A stretch of DNA of 64,000 bases from Ceriagrion tenellum. Taxonomy: Eukaryota > Arthropoda > Insecta > Odonata > Coenagrionidae. Position 1 is the stretch's first letter. Each line of letters opens with the position of its first letter. The notes under the pieces are model-generated. The model made no database searches. It had not been told where the DNA came from and worked only from the letters and a program-made list of their open reading frames with translations. The stretch spans positions 108,190,539 to 108,254,538 of the forward strand of contig OY720636.1 of the NCBI GenBank assembly GCA_963169105.1, in the 5' to 3' direction. Positions 31,426-42,957 of this stretch are shown piece after piece. A program made the position numbers and the translations under genes.

Positions 31426-32024
31426 GAAAATATGTGCGACACAGCACTAAAGAAACTCGGATTTATCAAGCGTATAGTAGAAATGTCTTCAATTGAAAAA
31501 GTTACGGAGAGATGGCACGTCGCTCTCGTTAGGCTTCACCTCGAATACGCGGCGAGCATTTGGGACCCTGGACTGATGGTTTACTAGAATATTAAATAAA
31601 ATACAAAGAATAGTTGCGAGCTTCATTAAAAACTGCTACGAGCAAACGTGTAGTGTTTCTTAGCTTTTAGGGGGATTAGGTTGGGAACTGCTAGAGATTC
31701 TGAGGCTACACGCTAGGCTTAGTTTGTTTGATAAATTCAGAACTGATATTTTTCAAAGCGACGCAGAGAATATTATCATGACTCCTTTACAAAATCCCTA
31801 GGTCTGATAGAAGCGTTAAAATAAGAGAGATACACTGCCGAACAGATAGGTACAAAAACTCGTTCTTTCCGCGAACAATGAGCGACTAAAATAAAAATTG
31901 AGCTCCACTAAATACACTCCTATAATACATGTCACCATTTCATCTCCCAAAAACTTATATTTGTACACGTTGGTGACCTAACACCCCCTGCCGCACGCCC
32001 ATGCGACGGCTCGCAGGGTAACTC
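31426..32024 (+). mobile_element. CR1/Jockey-group LINE 3' end, copy B
   Basis: Reads KKLGFIKRIVE, then LVRLHLEYAASIWDPG, followed after frame changes by FIKNCYEQTCSVS, GLGWELLEILRLHAR and the HCRTDRYKNSFFPRTMSD block of this family. It ends with the ACGCCCATGCGACGGCTCGCAGGG terminal sequence but without the GTAGATG tail, because copy C abuts it. Confidence 0.85.
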
Positions 32025-32032
32025 GCAGGGTT

Positions 32033-32445
32033 CATTAAAAACTGCTAGGAGCAAACGTGTAGTGTTTCTTAGCTTTTAGAGGGATTAGGTTGGGAGCTGC
32101 TAGAGATTCTGAGGCTACACTTTAGGCTTAGCTTGCTTGAGAAATTCAGAACAGGTGTGTTTCAAAGCGATGCAGGGAATATCATTTTGACGCCACACTA
32201 CATTTATAAGTCCGACAGAAGCAATAAAATATAAGTGATGCATTGCCGAATAGAAAGGTACGAAAATGCGTTCTTTCCACGCACAGTAAGTGACCTCAAT
32301 AAAAACCGAGCTTCTATCAAAACACTCCCATAGTACTATTAACCATTTCACTTACCAAAACCTTGTCCTCTACATAGCTGGTGTCCTAATATCCCCTGCC
32401 ACATGCCCGTGGAGCGGCTCGTAGGGTATTGTGAAGATATAGATC
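32033..32445 (+). mobile_element. CR1/Jockey-group LINE 3' end, copy C
   Basis: Starts at TTCATTAAAAACTGCTAGG, the equivalent internal point of copy B, directly after B's CTCGCAGGG, and runs to GGCTCGTAGGGTATTGTGAAG. It is a tandem partial copy; internal duplication or serial insertion are both possible. Stops and frameshifts are present. Confidence 0.85.
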
Positions 32446-33188
32446 CTGACGATCGGAAACAGCCTTCTCTTATAATTCTAATGTTATTTCTGTTCTATAT
32501 TTTCTGTTGGTTTTGATATTGGTATATCTTTTAAGTCGATTTTGTCATGAATAATACGAATAAAAAGTAGGCTCGAGGAAGAAGTCCCGGGTTTCCCTCT
32601 GGGTGAATGGTGAATATGATGGCAGTCCACTTAATCGAAACTTCTTGTCGTTGCACATCGATGCCTTCACCAAATGGGGAAATCTGAGAGGTCTTCATCT
32701 TAATTATCCGCTGAAAGTACTGATAAATTTGAACGAAATTTGTATTTTTCACATCGAATTCTAATTTACCTCTGCTCCTGCGCCTCAGGGAGTTAATTTT
32801 TATTGATCTTGACCCCATGACTTGCGTTTCTTTTCGCTGCCTCTGTTTGATTAATGAATGAAACGATTTGCGGCCTCATTATAAATTTGACATTATTGTC
32901 AGCATAATTAATTGATTACGATTTCTGTTTAACCAGAATTTGTGCCGAATATTTTGTATCAATGAAGATATTAACTTGTTCATTATGTTGATGGGGTCTT
33001 TTGACGCGCCGAATTTTTTTCTTTGCTGGAGAATCCATCAGTGTAATGTACTAATCTTTTATTACTTTTAAATACATTTTTTCAAATAGGCTGGAGGGGA
33101 ATTTTTGGAAATTGGTCATCAAAAGAAGAATGCCTTGCTTTTATCGTACTATATTTAGCTGATACCAGTTTCAATGCTAACGCCTAAT
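32446..33188. other. no gene recognised
   Basis: AT-rich DNA; the minus ORF at 32531-32818 has no recognised motif. Confidence 0.5.
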
Positions 33189-34184
33189 CATCTATATCTA
33201 CATAATACCCCGCGAGCCGCCACATGGGCGCGTGGCAGGGGGTGTTTGGTCACCAGCCATGTAAAATTATGTTTTTGGGAGATGAAATGGTAACATGTAT
33301 TATAGGAGTGTATTTAGTGGAGCTCATTTTTTATTGTGGTCGCTTATTGTGCGTGGAAAGATCGAGTTTTTGTACCTATCTGTTCGGCAGCGTATCTCTA
33401 TTATTTTATCGCATCTATCAGACCTAGAGATGTAGTAAGGAGACATGATAATATTCCCTGTGTCGCTTGGAAAAATATTAGTTCTGAATTTCTCTAGCAA
33501 CCTAAGCTTAGCGTGTAGACTGGGGCTCTCACCTTAATCCCTCTAAAAGTTTTGAGACACTGTATGTACGCTCGTAGCAGTTTTTAACGAAGCGCGCCGC
33601 TTTCCTTTGTATTGTGTTAATTTTGTTGGTTAAATCTTTTTGACCAGGGTCCCAAATACTCGCGGCGTATTCGAGGTGTGGCCTTACCAGAGCGAAGTAG
33701 CATCTCTCTTCGACTTTTACATCCTAGGACCTTCCTACTATACGCTTAACAAAACCTTGTTTCTATAACGTTCCTTTTTTCGGGATTCATTCCGCGATGT
33801 ATGTTTTAAGAAAGCAACACTCTTTCGCTGGTCTTCCTGCCAGCTTCATCAGGTTAATTGAACTGATTTCTTAGTCTCGCTCGTCTTTATATATTTATAT
33901 TGAGTATCAGTCTAAAACGAATTTTTTCAAATTTCAATTCCGGCAACAATGGGAGTCCAGACTCATATATATATAAAGACGAGCGAGACTAAGAAGTCAG
34001 TTCAGTTAACCCGATGAAGCTGGCAGGAGGACCAGCGAAAGATTGTTGTTTTCTTAAAACATACGTCGCGGAATGAATCCCGAAAAAAGGAACAGTCAAC
34101 ACTGCATCCGCGGAAGCCTACGAGCTAACTTGTTTCTATAAGGCTGTGACGCATATGTTTTGTATGTGTAATCCCCACGATACA
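33189..34184 (-). mobile_element. CR1/Jockey-group LINE 3' end, copy D (interrupted)
   Basis: Minus-oriented copy with the CTACATAATACCCCGCGAG 3' tail at the low end, the LEYAASIWDPG region near 33640-33700, and the 5' part (ACAAAACATATGCGTCACAG on the minus strand) beyond an insertion at 33769-34128. Without the insert the two halves join smoothly at CTTGTTTCTATAA. Confidence 0.85.
33769..34128. mobile_element. 360-bp fold-back insertion with 13-bp target duplication
   Basis: CTTGTTTCTATAA occurs at 33756-33768 and 34129-34141. The insert is an inverted repeat with arms of about 120 bp (TTTTTTCGGGATTCATTCCGCG to CGTCTTTATATAT and the complement), a short centre and a 36-bp unpaired right end (CAGTCAACACTGCATCCGCG...). 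The minus strand of the left arm reads CUGAUGA, A, GCUGG, an 8-nt loop, CCAGC, GAAAG: a hammerhead-like core with one extra base. The right arm has CCGAUGA instead. Duplication length and structure fit a Penelope-like element. Confidence 0.8.
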
Positions 34185-34394
34185 CGACATCGGGGGATAT
34201 ATGTATACTACGCATAATTTCGAGCCTTTGCAGGGGCGTGATAGCTGTGTGTCACGACACAAGCCATGCCAAAGGAAAATGATAAGGAAAAGCAACCGGG
34301 AGCGGGCAAATGTTAATTTTATATTTACGGAGTGTACTCAATAGTCACTCGCTCAAGTTTGTGGAAACTCATAATGAATATTGTAAAAGAAAAC

Positions 34395-34790
34395 GTAGTT
34401 TTTTTCCACCAATTTACTTTAAGTTACTATTAGTTTCGACGCAGCGGCGTCATCTGGAGGTGCCTATTTTAAGAAAATTCAGTTTTCCTTCTTTTTCTTT
34501 CTCACTCGCACACTTGATACTTTTGTACTTGGCATTTCAAATCTTGAAAAATTGTCCAGTTGCCTTTCAGTGACAGTCCATTCCATAAATATCATCCACG
34601 TAACGAATCCTGCAATATGTTCACTGAACCACTACTGGACAATTTTTGTTCTAACCCGTCCGTAAATTGGTCGGCTCAAAGCGGTGATAAGAGGGGACCC
34701 CATTGCTAACCCTTCTACTACCTGAAGATGAGGCCGCTGAGTTGAAAATATTAATACCGTAAACTGAATTGGTTCTCGTTCTGTTTTTGT
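34395..34790 (-). mobile_element. Penelope-like element: RT fragment between inverted hammerhead-like repeats
   Basis: On the minus strand the reverse-transcriptase motifs VEGLAMGSPL (34689-34718) and RYVDD (34591-34605) lie about 85 bp apart, close to the spacing in Penelope-type enzymes. KYKSIK, EKEKEGKLNFL follows (about 34475-34535). Stops interrupt the frame. A hammerhead-like piece lies on each side in inverted orientation: minus strand at 34429-34461 (GAUGACGCCGCUGCGUCGAAAC) and plus strand at 34722-34750 (CCUGAAGAUGAGGCCGCUGAG). The core RT is cut short directly at the repeat on both sides, so this is a rearranged, dead copy. Confidence 0.75.
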
Positions 34791-34952
34791 TATCGTCACT
34801 TATGGTGCAAGGAAGGAATTTTCGTATCTTTAAGTTCAGCTGTGTTTCTCTCTTAATTTGTTGCTTGTAGTAGTTCCAGAGATATAGTGTAGATCGACAT
34901 AATATCCTCTGTGTCGTACGCTCGCGCTCTCTTAAGTTTTTTATCACTTTAA

Positions 34953-35488
34953 GGTGGTTTGAGCGAGATATTTCCCTTATCACAAAGGAAACCATATGCC
35001 AATTTAACGTTTTAAGGTCAGCGGCCTTAGTAACCTTGAAGTAAATATTGTAACATTAATTGTTTATTAATAGCCTTTTACCTGAGTACAATTCTCGTTA
35101 AGTAAGTGAAAATATCTGTATGAGTCTTTAACTTGGTTTATTTTTCTACTCAGGACGATGAAAACTATTGCACATCGGAACGTTTTTTTGTGATTCTGAA
35201 AAAATCTCTTCAGTAAATGAACGATTTCTTGTTAAAAATAGTCGAAAAAACATTCCAGCTTTGCACTATTTATTTTTTGACGAGGTCTAGGCTATATAAA
35301 TTCCTTAATTTTTGAAATATTTTCTCTATGGAGTGCATGCGCATACCATTTCCCATGTAAAATGGGTGGTATCTTTTGAAAATATCTCGGGAATTAGGAT
35401 GGAAAGGGGCTGGTATTTTGGTATCTTCGGAAGGGTGACATATTTATTCATTGATTTCTAGGTGAAACAATATTTCGCTTCAACCACC
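34953..35488 (-). mobile_element. MITE-like TIR element, copy 2
   Basis: 536 bp bounded by TTAA on both sides (34949-34952 and 35489-35492). The left end GGTGGTTTGAGCGAGATATTT is complementary, with few changes, to the right end AATATTTCGCTTCAACCACC. TTAA target duplications are typical of piggyBac-type transposons, although the TTAA could belong to the inverted repeat itself. No transposase ORF. Reverse-complement match to 23848-24409. Confidence 0.75.
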
Positions 35489-35492
35489 TTAA

Positions 35493-36109
35493 GCCGTGTG
35501 ACCTCCGAGTCTTTAGCTGCTCCAATCCTAGTAATCTGCCGATAAACGTGACGTGTAATTTACAGGGGACTAGGATATGTAGGGCAGAGGAGTGTAAGTT
35601 AGGAGACCTGGGGAAGTACGTTATACTAGTATACTTCCGATAACTGTTATGTAACTGTTTCCTTTCTCAAATTTCAAACTTATTGTTTTTTTTTGGATGC
35701 AGTGGAATTTGACTGACTACTTTATTTTGCCTTTTTCGAGCCGCGAACAGCGTATATGTGCGGGTATTTACCTTCCGTGTTATTCACCGAGGCTGAAGAT
35801 CAATAAGCTTATGTTCCTTCCCCCACTTATCAAAAGTTCTCCCTAGAATTCCCTTCCTCTCTGAATTTTTAAGACTGCATTGGAAAGAAGAAATTCTTGC
35901 CTTCGGGGATGGGGCTGGTATAGTGGAGGCAAGCATTTCAGACTGCGTGAAGGAGAGGTAAAAATCATTATGGGCCCACAAATATGGAGGTGTTGAACAA
36001 GAGGTGTTGATGTTGTGGTGAAGTGCTTTAGAATTCAAGGGCGTGGCGTAAATAGTTTTCAGGGAACGTCGAATGCCTACCGCATAGAATGGCCGAGATA
36101 ATAATAATA
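35493..36109. other. no gene recognised
   Basis: A minus-strand ORF (35784-36167) extends into the next island and lacks recognisable motifs. Confidence 0.5.
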
Positions 36110-36510
36110 ATCCATCTATTCTCCCTGACAGCCACTTCACCTTCCCTCCCCCACTACTCCTCCCCACCCCACCGACTTTTGTTTTACCCCACCTCCTCTA
36201 TCTCTTCATCCATCCCTCCACCCCAGCCCTCGCTGTCATGGCAACCGCGCCGTGTGTAGGATTTTTTTTTAACGTCCACTTCTCGTCTCAGTTCTCTCCC
36301 TCGCTCAAACAAACCCTTCGCCCTACCCTCACTGCTCCGCCGCCTTCCTCCGCGCTCGTACACCGCCGCCGCCGCACCACGTCTCTTTTGTGGCCGTCGC
36401 AGAGGTGCGCACCCACGCCTGGCGGAGCCGCCTGGCTGCACCACCCACGATACTAGCACCGCCACCGCCGCAACTCCGGCGCCGCCTCGCGGAACGTAAC
36501 GCACGAGTGT
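36110..36510. promoter_or_regulatory. CT/CpG-rich island
   Basis: Pyrimidine-rich then CpG- and GCCGCC-rich DNA, with open frames on both strands caused by scarce stops. It could be a promoter-proximal region or an unmethylated regulatory island. Confidence 0.3.
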
Positions 36511-38788
36511 GGACGTAAAATGTAATGAGGAAGTCAAAGCAAAGCGATCCCGCAAGGATGGTGATAGGTCCACTTTAGTTCATAATTTATATTGATGTTG
36601 TGTTTGAAGAATAAGCATAGTGTATTACACACTTCGTTTTCTTATTAAACCTCGAATAGCTCCAGCGTTTTCGCGTCATTATTAAGGGTACATAGGGCGT
36701 ACAGTACATAAGGGAATGTAATCCATCATGAAAACGTGGCGAATCCGTGCAATCCTTAAGGGCTTAAGTACAAGAAGAATATTTTGAAAAAGCTGAATGC
36801 ACTCGCAAACTTTCTACGTATTAAATTATTACGTTGATGATATATTTACTTGCTTGAAAAGTAAGATTGAGCCCATTTCCATCATGGATTTCGTAGTTGA
36901 TGCGGTGTCAGTGTGCCACTCACTGCCTATAGGATCTAGTAGTAGCTGTCGACCAACAGTCGCTGTGCGATCTTCACTTTTTGAATTCAGCGCCTCATGT
37001 ATCTCGTTTTGGCTATTATTTTATTCTTTGTGGAGAAATCAACAATAGGTGATAAATCACCTCTTTTTTTGTGCCTCAGGTGATAGATTTGCTAATTTTA
37101 AATCAGAGTACACATTCGGAAGGGCATGGATGCAAATTCCGCTTCCTTGCTAGCGTTCAGTGATCGTGCGATATCTTCTGCAGGGCTGGATCCTGGTTAA
37201 CTTGAAGTTAACGAAGATTTAGAGTTATGTGAGCTGAAATCAGACTGTTGGTTTATTGAAATGGGCATTATGAATGTGAAAATGTGATAGAATCGATATT
37301 TATAAAGTAATTAGTGATCTGAAAAGCGGTCCTTGATGTAACTATTTTTTATTGATCTCCGGGCCTGAAAATGTTAAAGTTGTGCTGGTTTGGAACTCAT
37401 ATTTTTTTTGAGTTTGCTCCTTCATCAAACTTTTTTTTTCTCCTTAAAAATCTGAGGGCATCTTCTTAGGTAGTTTCTCCTATTGTTTCTATAATTTTTC
37501 TTTCGTAATACCTCATAAACAAGTGGTGACGGTGGTGACTAATCACTACCTGCCACCCACCAGTGTGGCAGGCTCGCGAAATACGACGTGGATGTTAATA
37601 CGAGCGTACCGTTCGCGGTGCAACGTGCGTCCTCGTATCGGTAGTCATTTTTTCCTATCTGTGTATAAATATATATATATATATGTATATGCATGTATTT
37701 ATTTATGTACTTTTATACTAGTATATATCCCCGGAGTGCTTTTCAACCCCGTCCGACCGCTAAAAGAGGGGGGAGGAATACCCGTGCGGAGGTATACGTG
37801 CTTCAAAAGTCTTTTTGAGTCCCGACTTCTCCTCGGCCGTGATTCGCCTCAATAAACAAAATCCCTGCCGCAGTCGATATCGGGTACGGCGAAAAAAAAA
37901 TGGAATGTCGAGGGTAGTGTAGGTATGCACTCTCGTGAGTGGGCTCGGCGCGCAGCGCACCGAAGGTCGCTGCTTCGCGGGAATAAGACGGCGTTTGTCG
38001 GCAGTGTGTCTCGTCGCCGTCGACGCTGGTCATCGCTCATGGGATTTATTCGAAGTGGCGCTCTGGACACTCGATTGTGACCCCATTGGTCAGCGTATTC
38101 GTGCCTTCCAAATGTCCTTTGTTAATTTGGAAAAACGGCAATAGTGAAAGAGCAAGAGCCGATTTTTGCTGCTTGCATATCTGAATTTTGCGTACAGTTT
38201 TTACTTATACATTTTCACTGACTACCTGGCAAGCTTAAACCCTTGTGTTATCACAGTTCAGAGATCTCGGAATGGATGGAATGATGTCTTTATGCTCGTT
38301 GTTTTGTCTCTCTGTTAATCCAGGTGCTAGTGATCTCTAGGGTCGTCCACTTTACGTCCAATTGCCATCATGTTTATGATTTGATCGTATGACTTCGTAC
38401 TCCGGAAATCACTATTGATTGGCTTTGGTCATATCGATAGAGGTTACTCGTGGTGTGGTTTGATATTTTGCGATTAATTTATGGGCAACGTGTTTATAAA
38501 AAACGTTACCTGAATGCGCGTTAGATACAGCCCATGGGCCGCTCCTTGGATTCTTGGTTGGGGAATAATTCTTTTTTTGTCTGAAGAAGCGATTGATGGT
38601 GCATTCCTACCCAAGCATATTTACGTCGAGCATGCGTAATGCGACCATGTACGTTGCAGAAATCATATTTAGAATAGAACTGCAGGCTTCCTCCACTTTG
38701 CAATGAGTAGGGTAGATAGGAATATACCAACTTTATTTTGAAAGATCTAAGGTTTTCCTGGCGTATCTGCTGGATAGATGTTTTTCTG
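36511..38788. other. no gene recognised; (TA)n near 37670
   Basis: AT-rich except for CpG-richer DNA at about 37750-38060, where three frames stay open on each strand. A short (TA)n tract lies at 37667-37690. No domain or splice pattern is convincing. Confidence 0.45.
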
Positions 38789-38959
38789 ATGTTCCTCCGG
38801 GTAAGCAGGTTTATGAGTCCTGTCGCTTCGGAGAACGACTTGCTCACCATCTTCAGGGATTCTGAAGTCATTCAAGTTCATTCAGAAACCCTGAAGGTGG
38901 AGAGGAAGTTTTACTCCAAATTGTCGGGACTTAGGTACTTGCTTACCCGGTGGAACGCC
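38789..38959. repeat. inverted repeat, hammerhead-like relic
   Basis: GTTCCTCCGGGTAAGCAGGT at the left pairs with the complement of TTGCTTACCCGGTGGAACG at the right; inner blocks CTTCAGGG.TTCTGAA also pair. On the minus strand the left arm centre reads CCCUGAAGAUGG, GAG...CUC, CGAAG, similar in layout to the other hammerhead-like repeats but with a poor helix II and GAAG for GAAA. Confidence 0.6.
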
Positions 38960-41089
38960 CGAGAAACATTTATCCAACTTCCTTTTTTTATGTATACGTT
39001 ATGGAATCATTAATGACATATTTCAGAGGCGAGAAAAATTATAACTGAATGGATGGTGCAAGTTTCCTTAATTGATATTTAATGAAAAAAAGTCGTAACT
39101 GGATTTTTATCTGTACGTCGAGATAATCTATATCTCGACTCTCATATGTGCTCGTTCAATAGAAGCAGTCTGTTATTATGACAGCCGTCAATGTTCGAGA
39201 CCGTCGAGGAGACATGTTATCATGTGCTTATGATCACTAATTAACATGATTGGTAGTAGCATGATCATGAGTCTTTGATGAAATGTATTACGTAGGAATC
39301 TGCCTCTCAAATTATTTTAGGTGCCTTTGAGCCGTTGTTGGATAGATATCATTGATAATTTGACGTTTAATTACTGAAATCATGCTGTGAAAAGTTTGAT
39401 CAATAGTTCTTAATGAACCTTTGACGTTCACCGGTAAATGTATCATGTATCTATTCACTCCTAAATGCAAACGTTGCTGCGTTTAAATGACACACGTCTG
39501 CGTTGAGCATTCGCAATTATCCGAAGTGATTTAGGCTAAGGTCACCTCCATTAATCAGAAACTCGGACACTAAGCTCGTAGGCGAACGTAATCAGCGGTG
39601 AAAATGACGCATTTCCTTGCTTTCTCGCGTTTATGATGTTTTTATTTGTGAGGATAGAATGATGATATGAATCACTTGGTCAATTAAAATCGAATATATT
39701 GCAAAATTATGCGTTCAGCTGAACTGGCGTGAGGCGGCCAAAAAAATAATGTTTGCCTGGGAGAATTCGGTGGATAGGTTAATCTGCTATCGGAGGTGCT
39801 GATTGTCCAATTGCTATGCAGTATAAGATGTTTTGATGCCGTGGCGAGGTGTTGATCGTCCGGGCGAGAGGCGATGCCTCGAACGTAGCGTACTAACGGT
39901 TGTAGTGACAGCGGAATTATCGCAGATGTTTTTTGCACGAAACTCTGTCTTGCGATTCGGGGATGTATTTGAGAAATTTTCTCTTATGTTACGTGAATAA
40001 CATATTGGGCATATTGGATTCAGAATTCTATTATCTTTCGTTCTGTAATCACTTTCTGTAGCCATCGACATTCTTCTTTTGTAGATACGTGGACAGAATG
40101 CCTAAATCGCTCAAATTTTTCGTATAAAATTTCAGAATTCAGTTGCTGTCGTGATGTCATCTCTCTAAATGAACTTGAATTGTGACTCTTAATGAAATGA
40201 AAAGCTTTTCTCAGAGCCCACACTAAAGTGAGCAGCTCTACAAAGCACGCCTCAAAGCATAACATTTAGACCTCGCTGACGGCGAGATATGATTTACTAC
40301 CTATTCTTGGCGGTCAACTTATTTTGTGTTACGATATAATCAATTACGATAAAATCAAAAATATAGCTAGATCTCAATTTTTATTTTATTCCTTTAACTT
40401 TCTTCTCTCGAATGGTTGATTGCGTGTTCTGATATTATGTATATTTTTCGAGTTATAAGTATATGTTTGGTGTGACCAATTTTGATGCGTCGCCGCTAGC
40501 CATGTGTTCCCCCCCCCCACCCTTACCGTTTCAATGAATTCACGGCAAAGGGCATTTTCCTTGTAGGAGAAGAGCTGTCACCCAGCGCAGGACATTATTC
40601 ATAGATTGTGACAGTGAGGGTTGCGTGGAAATGGACGAAACAAGGTCTTTTCTCCCGGAGTCACTGACGTATATTTTGGATAATATGTAAATATTGTGGC
40701 TATGTCGAGGCCTCGAATATTTATTTATCCAGAAGGAATGGAACACTGACCCTTTTTGTCAAGAAATCCTGTCGCTTGCCTGAATAGAAAGAAGTATTTT
40801 TACATATTTTTCATTCGAATTTTTTTCATGGAGAACATAGAATTTGTAAGGAAATAATATTACTGACGATGACACGCTATACCGGAATCATTGTTTGTCC
40901 CCTCGTACTTCTGCGAGAAAATTAATGTGTTCTCGCCCATTCTTCAAATATATCTTTTAATTCTTGAATTGAAAAAATGTGCTTCAAAATTTTCTGTCGT
41001 TGGGATCGTCTGGCCGCTTTACTTTGAGGATGATCGTTAGGTAAAACGATGACGTACAATTATTAAATAGGGAATTGGTAGATTTTTAC
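38960..41089. other. no gene recognised
   Basis: AT-rich low-copy DNA. Several ORFs of 70-85 codons show no motif. A C run lies at 40508-40521. Confidence 0.5.
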
Positions 41090-41722
41090 TCATGCAAAAC
41101 ATATGCGTCACAGTATTTTAGAAAGTAGGTTTTTTAAGCGTATAATAGGAAGGTCCTAAAATAGGATGAAAAAGTCAAAGAGAGGGCGACTTCGCTCTGT
41201 TTATGCCACACATCGAATGCGCCGCGAGCATTTGTAACCCTAGTCATAAAGATTTAACCAAAACATTAATAAAATACAAAGAAAACCTGCACGCTTCGTG
41301 AAAAACTGCTTCGAGCGAACATATATTGTCTTTTTTCTTATTCATATTTTGCAACTTTTAGAGGGATTAAGGTGGGATCCCCCAGACATTTTGAGGCTAC
41401 ACGTTAGGCTTAAGTTGCTTGAGCCTTTCAGAACTGTTGTGTTTCAGAGCGACGCAGTGAATATTATCATTACGCCTCACTACATCTCTAGATCTGACAG
41501 AACGATAAAATAAGAGAGATACATTGCCGAACAGATAGTCACATAAAATCGTTCTGCGAACAATAAGCAACCACAATAAAAACTGAGCTCCACTAAATAC
41601 ACTCCCATAATGCAAGTCACCCTTTCACCTCCCTAAATCTTACATTTTTCCACGGTTGGTGCCCTAACACCCCCTTCCTTTCGCCCATGCGGCGGCTTGG
41701 AGGGTGGTATGTAGATTTTATT
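41090..41722 (+). mobile_element. CR1/Jockey-group LINE 3' end, copy E
   Basis: Plus-oriented. It includes the CAAAACATATGCGTCACAG start shared with copies A and D, a damaged HIECAASICNP segment in the position of LEYAASIWDPG, and an intact 71-codon stretch (41298-41513) with LLEGLRWDPPDILRLHVRLK and HYISRSDR. It ends CGGCTTGGAGGGTGGTATGTAG. Confidence 0.85.
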
Positions 41723-42447
41723 AATATTGTGGTACTGAAACCTATGTAAAATCAATATTAGTCATGGCAACATGCTACAAGTAGTTACTGCTGTGGATCT
41801 TACCCTTGAAAATTAAAACTCGAGATCTCGTGGGTGTTAGCATCGATAAAATCCTGACGATGGCCTGGCGACAGAATGAATTTTTATGCTCGCGTCTTGC
41901 GTAAGAAAATGCTACAAATGGTTTCACAAGGGATGAGGCGTACCGAGTGAAATAGGAAGGACGGATGCGAGGAGAAGCATACGTGACGATAATGAGTCGT
42001 GAACAAAAGATGAGGGCTGGCTGTGACAGACAGCGGAGGGTTGAGATAAGACTCATGTCATGCGATTTTATGATGAATCGGCCGCAGTATGCGATATGCA
42101 GGAAATTTTGCGCTGCGACCTAGAGCCTCCGGTCAACTCGATATATCAACTTTCGATATACATATACATATGATAAAACTACATTTTTAGAAACTAAAAG
42201 AAGATAAAAACTACATTTTTACCAAGATTTCACACCCTATTTGGATATATATCCAGCGTGATAGAATAATACGCAGCATACAACCGGAAGTGGTTAAAAA
42301 AGTAAGTCAGCGATATGAATGGCTTACTGTGACTTGGGGGTTAAAAATTTATTTTATTCTTGTGAGAACAATTTGGATATCTCATAATATGTCACGGGCG
42401 TAAGCCATGAGTGCAGTATTTGCTCCTTATGTAGTGACATGGCTTAA
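41723..42447. other. no gene recognised
   Basis: AT-rich DNA; the minus ORF at 41775-42056 has no recognised motif. Confidence 0.45.
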
Positions 42448-42957
42448 GGGGGCTCACTACTTCTCAGATTCTCCTCGACTGGCTTCTCCCCTCCGAGACC
42501 TGAGTGGAATGGGAAAGTCCTAATCTTCTTGTCGAGGGGGGGAGTAGTTAGAGGAGGGGGCAGTCGGCCATATGCCGTGACTAGATCGCGAAAAAACACG
42601 AAACATGCGTTAGCATTTTAAAGTCTGAGGCCTTATAGTGACAAGCATAATAAAGTAGATGACACCAAATTAAATACCAAAGACCATTATGTGATCTTAC
42701 TACGTGATATGTTTCTTTTAGTGAATAAAAAGGGCAATGAAGAGGTCTGAAAAATGACTGAAAAAGGTCACTGAAAACACTAATTATCATTAATATGTCT
42801 AGTGAAGTGAACAATGTATCTCAATGAAAGCTCAGATACATTCTTTCCTAACAAAAATGTGAAAACTTAAACTTCCTACACAAAAAAATAATAGGGTGAC
42901 AATTAAAATAAAAGTGGTCTGCGGAGGCTATTTTAGCTGAGGTAGTGAGCCCCTGAT
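42448..42957. mobile_element. possible TIR element
   Basis: GGGGCTCACTACTTCTCAG (42449-42467) is complementary, with few changes, to CTGAGGTAGTGAGCCCC (42937-42953), about 510 bp apart. No target duplication can be fixed (TTAA-like bases flank both ends at slightly different offsets) and no transposase is encoded. Confidence 0.5.
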
